From positions 1-64,000 of the forward strand of contig NZ_VRKW01000019.1 in NCBI RefSeq assembly GCF_009746715.1: a stretch of 64,000 nt of DNA, written 5' to 3'. Position 1 is the first letter of the stretch; each line of letters starts with the position of its first letter. The notes below the pieces were generated by a model, which was not told where the DNA came from, ran no database searches, and was given only the letters and a program-made list of their open reading frames with translations. The position numbers and the translations under genes are program-made. Below, one piece after another: positions 21,104 through 30,267 of the stretch. This stretch comes from Ketobacter sp. MCCC 1A13808. GTDB taxonomy: Bacteria; Pseudomonadota; Gammaproteobacteria; Pseudomonadales; Ketobacteraceae.

Positions 21104-22069
21104 TTGACAGCGGATCCCCAAACCAATCCTTGGGTGAGTAAAGGCAACATACTGGCGTGTGCCGTCCTGGTAATTGCTATTGCCTATGTGTTGGTGCAGA
21201 TAGTGTATTTGTTCGTAGATACCTCTGTTGGCGATGCCCCCTCGGTTTACGGGGATGGCAATACGGCTGGTATGCCGGTGAGCTCCGAAGGCAGCAAGGT
21301 CGATACATCGGCTATCGCTTTGTGGAGTCTTTTCGGCAAGGAAGGAGCGAAGCCGGTCGAAACCACTCAAACCACAGATGTGGATGCTCCTGAAACGCGC
21401 CTTGCATTGGAGTTGCAGGCTGTTTTCGTTTCGCCCGATAAAGAACGCTCTTCCGCCATGATTGCAGAAGCCCGTAAAGAAAGTCTTCTGTACCGTGTTG
21501 GCGATAAGGTTCCCGGTAATGTGTCTTTGGAAGCAGTGCACCCTGACCGTGTACTTTTGAACCGCAACGGTTTGCTGGAAGCACTTTATTTTCCTGAGAA
21601 CGCAGGAGCGGGCATGAGCCGAGCTGGGTCAACCGCGCGTGGACGTGATGCGCGTTCCGCAAACTTGATGCGTCGTTCCGGGTCAGATAGTGGTCGCAAG
21701 GCATTTGGCTCACGACCCGGCGCTGGTGGTGGTCTGTCGCAAGCGGATATGCAGGCAGCCATGACCGGCCAGATGGTGGGCGCTTTACGTGAACAATTGG
21801 ATCAGAACCCGTCTGAAGTACTGACTCAGTTCGGGCTGGCGTCAAATAATGGCCGTGGTTATCGTGTTTCTGAAAGTGCAAACCCCATGTTAGCCGCGGC
21901 AGGCGCACGACCGGGGGATTTGATTTTGGCCGTGAATGGTCGTTCTCTTGGTGATCCTCAACAAGATGTCGGCCTCATTGAAGAAGTTATGCAAGACGGG
22001 TCAATAAGAATCTCCCTTGAGCGCAACGGCAGGGCTTTTGAGTCTGAATTTCAACTACCTGGGCGCTGA
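21104..22069 (+). CDS. gspC: Type II secretion system protein GspC
   Basis: GspC links the inner-membrane platform to the outer-membrane secretin. The 321-residue product has a cytosolic N-terminus, one membrane segment (about 15-37), and the periplasmic HR domain (about 95-170, LALELQAVFVSPDKERSSAM). A Gly/Arg/Ser-rich linker and a C-terminal PDZ-like domain (about 245-318, AGARPGDLILAVNGRSLGDP) follow. The start is TTG at 21104; no ATG fits, and AGGAG (21093-21097) is ideally placed. gspD follows immediately, as in canonical type II operons. Confidence 0.92.
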   Translation: MTADPQTNPWVSKGNILACAVLVIAIAYVLVQIVYLFVDTSVGDAPSVYGDGNTAGMPVSSEGSKVDTSAIALWSLFGKEGAKPVETTQTTDVDAPETRLALELQAVFVSPDKERSSAMIAEARKESLLYRVGDKVPGNVSLEAVHPDRVLLNRNGLLEALYFPENAGAGMSRAGSTARGRDARSANLMRRSGSDSGRKAFGSRPGAGGGLSQADMQAAMTGQMVGALREQLDQNPSEVLTQFGLASNNGRGYRVSESANPMLAAAGARPGDLILAVNGRSLGDPQQDVGLIEEVMQDGSIRISLERNGRAFESEFQLPGR

Positions 22070-22128
22070 TAAATGATGTGGCTGGATTGGCAATAATGAA
22101 AAGACAAATGGTTGGAAGCGAGTTCCAT

Positions 22129-24225
22129 ATGAAAATAACTAGAACGCTGGCGGCGTTGATTTTTGGACTGATGTTATCGATTTGTGCCTGGGCACAAGAC
22201 GACGGAGGTGCCTGGAAAATCAACATGAAAAAAGCCGACATTCGAACTTTTATCGAGCAGGTTTCCGATATTACCGGTTATAGCTTCGTCGTGGACCCCC
22301 GGGTGAAAGGGGAGGTGACCGTTGTATCCCACACGGAGATGTCCTCTGCGGATATTTATAATTTGTTCGAAAGCGTGTTGCGTATTCATGGTTATGCTTC
22401 TGTTAAAACCGGCAACGTTGTAAAAATTGTGCCTACGCAGGGTGCGAAGCAGGAAGATCTTCCTCTCTCAAACAGCGGCTTGGAAAGCGAGAGAATGGTC
22501 ACCCGCGTTATACCGGTAGAAAATACCAGTGCCACGGAGCTGGTGCCGATTTTACGTCCGATGGTTCCTCAATACGGGCATCTGGCTGCGGTCAGCTCTG
22601 CAAATGCTCTGATTATCAGTGATCATGCCAACAACATCTCCCGTATCATGGGCATCATCAAGCGTATCGATAACGCAGAAAGCGAAGAAGTGGAAGTGAT
22701 CCAGCTGAAACACGCCTGGGTTGGGGATGTTGTAAAAACCCTGGAGCAGTTGACTCCGGTGGAGACAGGAAATGCAGGGAAGAAGACCAGCCGTCCTTCC
22801 GGCAATGTGCGGGTGCGAGTTGTAGCCGAGGAACGAACAAACCGGTTAATATTGCGGGGCGAAAAATCCGCCCGAGCGCGTATTAAAGATCTGGTGATGG
22901 ACCTCGATCGGCCGGTGGAATCCAGCGGGTCCACCAAGGTTATGTATCTTCGGCATGCGGAAGCCGAAAAAGTAGCTGAAATTCTCAGTGCTTTGATCGC
23001 AGGCAAGTCTGCAACCGGCGGAAGCTCTTCGTCTAGTAGTTCAAGCGGCAGCAAGAAAACGTCTGCTCCAGCGTTATCCACGTCGACCGGTGATGGTAGT
23101 GATGTCACCATTCAGGCTGACGAAACGTTGAACGCGTTAATCGTTCGAGCGGCTCCCGCCGATCTGGCTGAAATCCGCAGCATTGTGGATCAGCTGGATG
23201 TCCGCCGGGCTCAGGTGTTAATCGAAGCGGCTTTCGTGGAAGTATCCGGTTCGGCTAGTGAGGCCATCGGTGTTCAGTGGGCTTATGGTGATCCTGCCGA
23301 GGGGGTAGGCGGAACCAGCTTGTCGGTGCCTGGTCAGTTATCTCTTTCCACCGTAGCTGGGCTAATTGATAGTGGTAGTGATACCAGCACGACGGGTAAT
23401 GCCGCCACAGATACTTCTTTTTCTGGGTTGTTGCTGGGTGGGGCAACTCAAAACGGTGCAGTCAGGATGGGAGCCATTATTCAGGCTGTAGAGTCCAATA
23501 CCAACACCAATCTGCTATCCACTCCCAGCCTCATGACTTTGGATAATGAAGAAGCTGAAATCATTGTGGGTGAGAATGTGCCGTTTATTACGGGTACAAG
23601 TTTGAGTGGAAATAACGACAATCCGTTCCAGACAATCGATCGACAGGATGTTGGTTTAACCCTGCGCGTTACACCCCAGATAAACGACGGCAACGTAGTC
23701 CGATTGCAGTTAGTGCAGGAAGTTTCCAACGTGAGCAGCCAGGCAATAGAAGGCGCTGCTGACATAACCACGCAAAAACGTTCTGTCAAATCAGTAATTT
23801 TAGCCAACGACGGCGAAATTATTGTCACGGGTGGTTTAGTCAGTGATGACGTGCAGAAAGTGGTGAACAAAGTTCCGTTGCTGGGTGATATTCCTTTGCT
23901 TGGCGCGTTATTTCGGGCCAAGAGTGAGAAACTGACGAAGCGAAACTTATTGATGTTTCTTCAGCCGACTATTGTGCGCAATGATAAGGGCGCCAAATCG
24001 GTGAGCGAAGAAAAATATAAGCAGATGCGCAGCTTGAGCTTGACCATCGATCAATACGGCAATATTGAGCAGGCTCCCAGTTCGGTATTTCCCGAAAGCG
24101 CCAAGGAAGTGTTAAAGAAAGGTCTGCACTTTGGCTCTCAAACCGCGACAGAAGCCGACCCCAAAGCGAATGGGGAAGAGCAAGGCGAAGAAGAACAGGA
24201 TGATAGTGATTATATGACGGACTAG
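22129..24225 (+). CDS. gspD: Type II secretion system secretin GspD
   Basis: The outer-membrane secretin channel of type II secretion. From ATG 22129 the 698-residue product has a signal peptide (MKITRTLAALIFGLMLSICA, cleavage near AWA-QD). The N0 domain (WKINMKKADIRTFIEQVSDI) and N1-N3 repeats follow, with a Gly/Ser-rich loop of SSSSSS type near residue 305. The C-terminal secretin domain contains VPFITG and VGLTLRVTPQIN. The tail is strongly acidic (EEQGEEEQDDSDYMTD). Upstream in-frame ATGs at 22096 and 22108 would add residues before the signal peptide and are less likely. A terminator follows at 24247. Confidence 0.95.
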   Translation: MKITRTLAALIFGLMLSICAWAQDDGGAWKINMKKADIRTFIEQVSDITGYSFVVDPRVKGEVTVVSHTEMSSADIYNLFESVLRIHGYASVKTGNVVKIVPTQGAKQEDLPLSNSGLESERMVTRVIPVENTSATELVPILRPMVPQYGHLAAVSSANALIISDHANNISRIMGIIKRIDNAESEEVEVIQLKHAWVGDVVKTLEQLTPVETGNAGKKTSRPSGNVRVRVVAEERTNRLILRGEKSARARIKDLVMDLDRPVESSGSTKVMYLRHAEAEKVAEILSALIAGKSATGGSSSSSSSSGSKKTSAPALSTSTGDGSDVTIQADETLNALIVRAAPADLAEIRSIVDQLDVRRAQVLIEAAFVEVSGSASEAIGVQWAYGDPAEGVGGTSLSVPGQLSLSTVAGLIDSGSDTSTTGNAATDTSFSGLLLGGATQNGAVRMGAIIQAVESNTNTNLLSTPSLMTLDNEEAEIIVGENVPFITGTSLSGNNDNPFQTIDRQDVGLTLRVTPQINDGNVVRLQLVQEVSNVSSQAIEGAADITTQKRSVKSVILANDGEIIVTGGLVSDDVQKVVNKVPLLGDIPLLGALFRAKSEKLTKRNLLMFLQPTIVRNDKGAKSVSEEKYKQMRSLSLTIDQYGNIEQAPSSVFPESAKEVLKKGLHFGSQTATEADPKANGEEQGEEEQDDSDYMTD

Positions 24226-24246
24226 TTCCGCTTGGTCACTGACAAG

Positions 24247-24272
24247 AAAAGGGGCTTAAAGCCCCTTTTTTT
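24247..24272 (+). terminator. Intrinsic terminator after gspD
   Basis: AAAAGGGGC (24247-24255) pairs with GCCCCTTTT (24261-24269) across a 5-base loop and is followed by more T's. It ends the gspNCD block and, read on the other strand, can also end the YkgJ-like gene, whose stop is at 24296. Confidence 0.93.
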
Positions 24273-24295
24273 CGTCCGCAGAATTATAGTTTCAC

Positions 24296-24724
24296 TCACG
24301 CGTTTTGTTGCCAGCTTTTCTTTTTAAAGCGTTTGTCCCAGCCTTTGTAACGCTTGCGGCAGTATTTATCCAGTGCCTCATAGCTTCCGAAATACAGATC
24401 ACTGCCTTCCTCAATGCTAACGTCGAACTCACAATAGTCGTTGCTATGGTCTCGGCATATCAGTGGCCGCTTTTCATAAATTCCACAACGCCCATCGTCC
24501 AGTAAGTGCAGGCATTCGCTCAAAAAGAGCAGATACCAGCCTTCGGAGTCTTTGAATATATGTACGTTTTTGTGGGAAATTTGCCATAACAGCAGGTCAA
24601 AATCCCGCATCGAGGTGGGTTTATCAATATTTTGCGTCACATATCGACAGCATTTGGATTCGTAACAGATGTCACATTTATTGTCCGATAACGTAGTGTC
24701 GGATACAGCAATTTTTTTCGCCAT
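24296..24724 (-). CDS. YkgJ-type cysteine-cluster protein
   Basis: A 142-residue protein of the CxxCxxCC (YkgJ/UPF0153) family, thought to bind zinc or an iron-sulfur cluster; function not established. Cysteines are at 17, 20, 25 and 26 (CDICYESKCC), then 71, 80, 90 and 98 (CLHLLDDGRCGIYEKRPLIC), the usual family spacing including the YEKRPLICR motif. The C-terminus is rich in Lys/Trp (KKSWQQNA). It is divergent from the next gene and stands alone on its strand. Confidence 0.85.
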   Translation of the reverse strand: MAKKIAVSDTTLSDNKCDICYESKCCRYVTQNIDKPTSMRDFDLLLWQISHKNVHIFKDSEGWYLLFLSECLHLLDDGRCGIYEKRPLICRDHSNDYCEFDVSIEEGSDLYFGSYEALDKYCRKRYKGWDKRFKKKSWQQNA

Positions 24725-24896
24725 AACAACAGGTTAAAGATTTGGTCCGTGGCCAATATGAATTTAGATTTTGAAGATGATGCTTTTAGATCAACTTGTT
24801 ATAAACAGCCGGTGCCTCTCCTGATGCGCTAGCTTGTTCCCCTTTATATCGTATGTTTATATCAAGATGTCGGTCACTAGAGGAGGGGATAATAAC

Positions 24897-25901
24897 GTGG
24901 TAACGGCATTAATTGTAGGTGCAGGGGCCGTGGGCCAGGTTTACGGGCATTTTCTGCAGCGAGGTGGCGCGTCCGTATCCTACCTGGTGAAAGAGAAGTA
25001 CAAATACGACTGCGAAAAGGGATTTAGCCTTTACCGGTGTCGTCGTAGCGGTTTAGGTGCAGCTGAAGCTTTCAGGGCTGACCGTATTTTCACGCAGTAC
25101 GATGAGCTAAAAGGTACAAATTGGGATCAGGTCTGGCTGACCGTTTCTTCCTCTGATCTTCGTGGTGAGTGGTTGCGACAATTGCGTGAAGTGGTGGGCG
25201 GCGCAACCATTGTGATGCTGCAACCGGATCTTGATGACCGCGATTACATTTATAGTGCATTCCCTCAGCAGCAAGTCGTCTGCGGCATAGTTAACTTTAT
25301 CAGTTACCAAACGCCATTGCCGGATTTGCCGGATTTGCCGGATTATCACCCTGACTCCTCAAAGCAGGGCGTTGCCTACCTGGTTCTTCCCATGATGCCC
25401 GCCGAGTTTTCAGGGGATGTAGAGCGTCTGACCGGAGTGATGGAGGCGATGGCAGACGGTCGCTTTAACGTGAAAGTCGAGCAGGATGCGTCCCGAGTTT
25501 ATGCAGACCGAACCGCGATGATGATTCCGCTGGTGGCTTTGCTGGAATTGGAGCATTGGTCGTTCAAAAAATTACGCTTTAGTCATTCGCTTGGGTTAGC
25601 CGTTGGGGCTGCACGAGAGGCTTTGTCGATTGTGGCGGCAAAATTTGGGCGGAGGTTGAATTGGACCGAGCGATTATTCAGTTTGTTCTGGGTAAAGCTG
25701 GCGTTACCGGTTATGCGTTATGTTTCACCTATGGATGTCGAATCCTATGCCAAATTTCAGTTCGTTAAAACCGCGTCCCAAACGCGAATGATGCTACAAC
25801 ATTTTATCGATGATGGTGAGCTGTTGGGGCAATCTACGGTGGCATTACAGGCGCTCTATGACCGCCTTCCGGAGAGGCCGGAAAGCGCGAAAGCGGCGTA
25901 G
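24897..25901 (+). CDS. Ketopantoate-reductase-like NAD(P)-binding protein
   Basis: A 334-residue protein whose N-terminus (TALIVGAGAVGQVYGHFLQR) is the Rossmann dinucleotide fold of the ApbA/PanE ketopantoate reductase family. The start is GTG 24897, chosen because GAGGAGGGG lies just upstream; ATGs farther left (24854, 24867) have no such site. The C-terminal half lacks an obvious PanE catalytic pattern and has hydrophobic helical stretches (LFSLFWVKLALPVMRYVSPM), so it is probably not the pantothenate enzyme itself. A threefold 9-bp repeat at 25317-25343 encodes LPDLPDLPD. No neighbour suggests a substrate. Confidence 0.7.
   Translation: MVTALIVGAGAVGQVYGHFLQRGGASVSYLVKEKYKYDCEKGFSLYRCRRSGLGAAEAFRADRIFTQYDELKGTNWDQVWLTVSSSDLRGEWLRQLREVVGGATIVMLQPDLDDRDYIYSAFPQQQVVCGIVNFISYQTPLPDLPDLPDYHPDSSKQGVAYLVLPMMPAEFSGDVERLTGVMEAMADGRFNVKVEQDASRVYADRTAMMIPLVALLELEHWSFKKLRFSHSLGLAVGAAREALSIVAAKFGRRLNWTERLFSLFWVKLALPVMRYVSPMDVESYAKFQFVKTASQTRMMLQHFIDDGELLGQSTVALQALYDRLPERPESAKAA
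25317..25343 (+). repeat. TTGCCGGAT x 3 tandem repeat inside a gene
   Basis: Three exact tandem copies of the 9-mer TTGCCGGAT encode Leu-Pro-Asp three times in the PanE-like protein. The unit is a multiple of three, so slippage would add or remove LPD units without a frameshift. Confidence 0.9.
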
Positions 25902-25930
25902 GGTTATGGCTGCCGAGCCAATCCGTGTTC

Positions 25931-26938
25931 TTAAAACAAGCGAAAGGGTTCGTCATCCAAAATGAATAATTGTTCCTGAAGTTCGCTTATATGGCTTTGC
26001 CAATAGTGCTCTGTATTAAACCAGGGAAAGTTAGGGGGGAAAGCCGGGTCGTCCCAGCGTCGCGCGAGCCAGCCGGAGTAATAGACCATTCGCATGGTTC
26101 GCAGTGGTTCAATTAGTTGTAGTTCTCGCCGGTCGAAATCATGGAATTCTTCATACCCCTCCAATATTTCACTGAATTGAGCGATCTGTTCATGGCGGCT
26201 ACCAGACAGCAGCATCCACAGGTCTTGGACTGCCGGAGCGTTCTGACAATCATCAAAATCGACAAACCAGGGGCCGGTTTCCCGGTGCCACAGAATATTT
26301 GCGATATGGCAGTCACCGTGACAGCGTATTAGGGAGGGAGTGATGGCATTGAACAAGCTTCTGAAACGTTCGGTAAACTCGTTAATCAGGTTTTTGTAAG
26401 CTGGTATTAGGTGGCTCGGAATAAAGTTGCGGCTTAACAAGTAGTTAGAGGGCTCGCTGATCATGCGCTCTATAGTTAGTGTGGGCCTGGCAGTGAAAAG
26501 AGTCGTTCCCCCCACTTTGTGCAGTCGACCCAACAATCTACCCAGCCATACCAGCTGGTCAAAATCATTCGGTTCTGGAGCTTGACCGCCTTGGCGTCGG
26601 AAGGCAGCAAAACGGTAGCCCTGGAAATAGTGCAGTGTGCGTCCTTTAACTTGCAATGGCGCCACGGCCGGTAATTCGAGATTGGCGAGATCCCTGGAAT
26701 AAGCGTGCTCCTCAAGAATGGCTTCATCGGACCAGCGTGAAGGGCGATAAAACTTTACGATGACAGGCTCGCCGTCATCGATTCCAATTTGGTTAACCCG
26801 GTTTTCGTAGCTGTTCAAGGGAAAAAAACGCATGTCAGCGATAAAACCAAGAGACTCTACTGCATTGATGATCAGGTCGGGAGTGAGGTTGTCATAGTTG
26901 GGGTGTAGCACCCTGTCGGTGGAGGGTCGATTCGACAT
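25931..26938 (-). CDS. srkA: Stress response Ser/Thr protein kinase SrkA (YihE)
   Basis: A 335-residue member of the APH/choline kinase-like fold, matching SrkA/YihE, which phosphorylates proteins during stress and opposes programmed death in E. coli. Visible kinase features are the ATP lysine in EPVIVKFYRP (Lys62), the catalytic loop HGDCHIANILW (Asp209, Asn214) and the metal-binding VDFDD (Asp227 region). The family N-terminus NLTPDLIINAVESLGF is present. It stands alone on the minus strand, between the PanE-like gene and comF. Confidence 0.92.
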   Translation of the reverse strand: MSNRPSTDRVLHPNYDNLTPDLIINAVESLGFIADMRFFPLNSYENRVNQIGIDDGEPVIVKFYRPSRWSDEAILEEHAYSRDLANLELPAVAPLQVKGRTLHYFQGYRFAAFRRQGGQAPEPNDFDQLVWLGRLLGRLHKVGGTTLFTARPTLTIERMISEPSNYLLSRNFIPSHLIPAYKNLINEFTERFRSLFNAITPSLIRCHGDCHIANILWHRETGPWFVDFDDCQNAPAVQDLWMLLSGSRHEQIAQFSEILEGYEEFHDFDRRELQLIEPLRTMRMVYYSGWLARRWDDPAFPPNFPWFNTEHYWQSHISELQEQLFILDDEPFRLF

Positions 26939-27007
26939 AAAAAACGCTTCACTTAAGGTTGCCGTCGGTGCCGTCCTAAGACGGAGCGGTCCATTTTAGC
27001 ACAACAA

Positions 27008-27700
27008 TCAAAATGAATTGGTTGCACTGGTGCGGGCGACTGCCCATCCATCCACTCTTTCGATGCCGGAGCGACGGAACTGAGCGGCAATCTGATTCAG
27101 GGTACTGCCGGTTGTGATGACGTCGTCGATAAGTGCGATGTGGGAAAGCGCCGGATATTCTTCCCGCAGCAAGGCGCGGTTAACTCGATAGGTGCGCTGT
27201 AAATTGACTTGTCGCTCAGCGCGGGAAAGCGATTTCTGCTGAACGGAGTCTTTTATTTTCCGGATCAATGTATAACTCACCGGGATCTTGAGTTTATTGC
27301 CCAGTGTTTTAGCAATGATGCCGGACTGATTGTAGCCCCTTTCACTTTGCCGGTACGGGTGGAGAGGGACGGGGACCAGCAGTTGGGGACGAACAACATT
27401 ATTTTGTTGGATGCTTGTTGCTAGAGTCCGGGCCAAGCTGAGTAACAGTTCCGCCCGGATTCCGCTTTTGCCGGAAAGCAATAGTTGGTTGATAGGGAAG
27501 TCGTAAACGAAGGGGGCATGGCATGAATCAAATTCCGGTTCTGTGTGGGTGCATTGAGCGCACAGGCCGTTAAACGGCGTACCCCATGGTTCAGCGCAGC
27601 GTAGGCAGCAATGCTGATTCCAGGGCAAATCATCATGGCATCCCGGGCACCATTCGCCTTTCAATCCGATATAACGTTGGCATAGCAAGCAAGAAAACAT
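27008..27700 (-). CDS. comF: ComF-family phosphoribosyltransferase-like protein
   Basis: A 230-residue ComF/GntX family protein; family members act in DNA uptake or gluconate use, and the biochemistry is unresolved. N-terminal zinc-ribbon cysteines are CLLC (4 and 7), CPGC (18 and 21), C32-LRC35 and CAQC (47 and 50). The C-terminal PRPP-binding loop is ALIDDVITTGSTL, with RGYNQS ahead of it, as in ComF. I start at ATG 27700. The frame continues to a TTG at 27739, but that codon lies inside the BirA operator and is not needed for the domain. Divergent from bioB. Confidence 0.85.
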   Translation of the reverse strand: MFSCLLCQRYIGLKGEWCPGCHDDLPWNQHCCLRCAEPWGTPFNGLCAQCTHTEPEFDSCHAPFVYDFPINQLLLSGKSGIRAELLLSLARTLATSIQQNNVVRPQLLVPVPLHPYRQSERGYNQSGIIAKTLGNKLKIPVSYTLIRKIKDSVQQKSLSRAERQVNLQRTYRVNRALLREEYPALSHIALIDDVITTGSTLNQIAAQFRRSGIERVDGWAVARTSATNSF

Positions 27701-27722
27701 ATTTAGGTTATAAAACGACCTC

Positions 27723-27777
27723 TTGTAAACTTTTGTCAAAACTATCCAGTTGACAAAGGGGTGTCGCCGGTTACTAT
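27723..27777 (+). promoter_or_regulatory. BirA operator overlapping the bioB promoter
   Basis: TTGTAAACT (27723-27731) and AGTTGACAA (27748-27756) form an inverted repeat separated by 16 bases. This is the same 9-16-9 geometry and nearly the same halves as the E. coli bio operator (TTGTAAACC and GGTTTACAA). The right half contains a perfect -35, TTGACA (27750-27755), followed after 16 bases by TACTAT (27772-27777) as the -10. A BirA-biotinoyl-AMP dimer bound here would block this promoter. BirA itself is not in the window. Confidence 0.85.
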
Positions 27778-27916
27778 GCTCATCATTAGCTCAATTTAAC
27801 CGGCCCACGGGCTGAGTGGCATTTCGGAACATGTTTTGCGTGAGTATCTGAAATTGCTCTACAGCAATCAGATAGACAACGCAGCGACAAATATTGACGG
27901 CAGAAAGGACGGGGAC

Positions 27917-29044
27917 ATGACGGCAAAGCAGAATCCAGTGGAATCGATACGACACGATTGGACAATCAAAGAAATCCAACAGTTATTCGATCTACCTTTT
28001 AATGATCTGATGTTTCAGGCGCAGACAGTTCACCGTCAATACCATGATCCTAACGCAGTTCAAATCAGCACCCTGCTGAGTATTAAAACCGGTGCCTGCC
28101 CTGAGGATTGCAAATACTGCTCGCAAAGTGGTCATTACAATACCGGCCTGGAGAAAGAAAAACTGTTGGAAATCAATCGGGTGCTAGAACAGGCTCGACA
28201 GGCGAAGGCATCCGGTGCCAGCCGCTTTTGTATGGGGGCTGCATGGCGCTCCCCTCGGGAGAAGGATATGCCCTATGTCCTGGATATGGTGCAACAGGTT
28301 AAATCTCTGGGCATGGAAACTTGCATGACTTTGGGGATGTTGGATCAGGGGCAGGCACAACGACTCGCTGACGCCGGGCTGGATTATTACAACCATAACC
28401 TGGATACCTCACCTGAGCATTACAACTCCATTATTACCACTCGTACCTACCAGGATCGCCTGGATACATTGTCCAATGTACGCGATGCCGGCATGAAAGT
28501 GTGCTGCGGTGGCATTTTGGGCCTAGGTGAAACGGCCCGCGATCGTGCCGGGTTACTGATGCAGTTAGCGAATTTGCCAGACCATCCAGAAAGTGTACCG
28601 ATTAATATGCTGGTCAAGATCGAAGGCACGCCCCTGGCCGATGTCGCGGATCTGGAACCGTTCGATTTCGTGCGTAATATTGCGGTTGCTCGGATCCTGA
28701 TGCCAAAATCGTTTGTACGTCTGTCTGCCGGACGCGAAGCCATGAACGAACAAATGCAGTCGCTTTGCTTTATGGCGGGTGCAAACTCGATTTTCTATGG
28801 CGACCGTTTGTTAACAACCAGCAATCCGGAAGCGAATTCGGATCAGAAATTGTTTGCCAAGCTGGGCATCAAACCTCTGCAAATTCAGGGCGCCAGTGAT
28901 GAGGCTAATGAAGCGGCTATTCTGGACTCGGTGGAACACCAGAAGAATGCCCACTTGTTCGTGGACGCTACCCGAAAAAGCGCGACACCTAAACCGCATG
29001 AACAATGCCCCAAGATGGCTGCAACCGGCGGAGCGCTGCAGTAA
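27917..29044 (+). CDS. bioB: Biotin synthase
   Basis: BioB inserts sulfur into dethiobiotin by radical SAM chemistry, the last step of biotin synthesis. The start is ATG 27917 ([16 protein letters not shown]) with AAAGGA upstream. The 375 residues carry the radical SAM cluster motif CPEDCKYC (Cys61, Cys65, Cys68), and the residues for the auxiliary [2Fe-2S] cluster lie in [14 protein letters not shown] and other conserved cysteines. It leads the operon bioB-bioF-bioH-bioC-bioD and is controlled by the operator at 27723. Confidence 0.97.
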   Translation: MTAKQNPVESIRHDWTIKEIQQLFDLPFNDLMFQAQTVHRQYHDPNAVQISTLLSIKTGACPEDCKYCSQSGHYNTGLEKEKLLEINRVLEQARQAKASGASRFCMGAAWRSPREKDMPYVLDMVQQVKSLGMETCMTLGMLDQGQAQRLADAGLDYYNHNLDTSPEHYNSIITTRTYQDRLDTLSNVRDAGMKVCCGGILGLGETARDRAGLLMQLANLPDHPESVPINMLVKIEGTPLADVADLEPFDFVRNIAVARILMPKSFVRLSAGREAMNEQMQSLCFMAGANSIFYGDRLLTTSNPEANSDQKLFAKLGIKPLQIQGASDEANEAAILDSVEHQKNAHLFVDATRKSATPKPHEQCPKMAATGGALQ

Positions 29045-29082
29045 GTTGCCGGTACGGTTTTTCTTAGTAGGTTAATTGAACA

Positions 29083-30252
29083 ATGAGCGATCCTTTCCAG
29101 CTGGGTGACCGGCTGCGCCAACGACGAGAACAGCATCTGTATCGTCGGCGCAGGGCGCTGCACTCGGCTCAGGGAACGCACATACAATGTGACGGAAAAC
29201 CCCTGCTGAATTTCTGTAGTAATGATTATTTGAGTCTGGCAAATCATCCTCGCTTGATCTCAGCCGCGAAAAAGGCCGTCAATACGTTTGGAGTCGGCAG
29301 CGGTGCGTCCCACTTAGTCATCGGCCATAGCTGTTTGCACCAGCAATTGGAAGAGCGCTTGGCGGATTGGGTGGGGCGGCCAAGAGCGCTTCTGTTTTCT
29401 ACCGGTTATATGGCAAATATGGGGGTGATCAGTGCGCTTTTAAAACGCGGTGATACGGTCTTTCAGGACAAGGTTAACCACGCTTCCCTGCTGGATGGTG
29501 CGCAGCTGAGCCGGGCCAGATTGGTACGCTATCCCCATTGCGATACAGAACATTTACAAAGGCTATTATCGGCTACGGATACGCCATCATTGGTGGTGAC
29601 GGATTCCATTTTCAGTATGGATGGGGATGTAGCACCGTTAATGGATATGGCCCGAACCTGCCAAAACGAAAATGCTTGGCTTATGGTAGATGATGCGCAT
29701 GGGCTGGGCGTGTTGGGTCGGGGAAAAGGCGTGCTGGCAGAGTATAACCTGAGTCAGTCCGATGTACCGGTGTATATGGCGACACTGGGCAAAGCGCTCG
29801 GGAGTTATGGTGCGTTCGTGGCTGGCAGCGATGATTTGATCGAGTTTTTAATTCAATTCTCCCGATCCTACATTTACACCACGGCAATCCCGCCTGCGAT
29901 TGCTGCGGCGTCCCTGGAATCGTTGTCGTTGTTGGAAACGGAAACCTGGCGCATAGACCGTTTGCACTCGTTGATTGACTATTTTCGCAGGGCTGCAGCG
30001 GCCCGGCAGTTACCAATACTGTCGTCGCAATCCGCCATTCAACCTTTCAAGATCGGCGATTCGGAACGGGCGGTTCAGATCAGCGAAAAGCTACAAGCTT
30101 GTGGCATTCTGGTCGGCGCTATCCGGCCTCCGACGGTGCCTGTTAATACCGCGCGGTTACGTATTACGTTGCAGGCCGATCATCAGGAAATCGAAATAGA
30201 TCAATTGCTGGATACCTTGGTGTCGGTATTTCACCAGACTGACCAGCAGTAG
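29083..30252 (+). CDS. bioF: 8-amino-7-oxononanoate synthase
   Basis: BioF condenses pimeloyl-ACP (or -CoA) with alanine in a PLP-dependent reaction. The 389 residues show the family fold: the nucleotide-free N-terminus, DDAHGLGVLG (Asp203-Asp204, His206), and the PLP lysine in TLGKALGSYGAFVAG (Lys237). It follows bioB by 38 bases. Length and order are usual. Confidence 0.96.
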   Translation: MSDPFQLGDRLRQRREQHLYRRRRALHSAQGTHIQCDGKPLLNFCSNDYLSLANHPRLISAAKKAVNTFGVGSGASHLVIGHSCLHQQLEERLADWVGRPRALLFSTGYMANMGVISALLKRGDTVFQDKVNHASLLDGAQLSRARLVRYPHCDTEHLQRLLSATDTPSLVVTDSIFSMDGDVAPLMDMARTCQNENAWLMVDDAHGLGVLGRGKGVLAEYNLSQSDVPVYMATLGKALGSYGAFVAGSDDLIEFLIQFSRSYIYTTAIPPAIAAASLESLSLLETETWRIDRLHSLIDYFRRAAAARQLPILSSQSAIQPFKIGDSERAVQISEKLQACGILVGAIRPPTVPVNTARLRITLQADHQEIEIDQLLDTLVSVFHQTDQQ

Positions 30253-30267
30253 GAGTTTATCCAAGTC

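Noticed and set aside
24834-24896. Longer N-terminus of the PanE-like protein (from 24834)
   Set aside because: The strong ribosome binding site GAGGAGGGG lies just before GTG 24897, and the extra residues do not extend the Rossmann fold.
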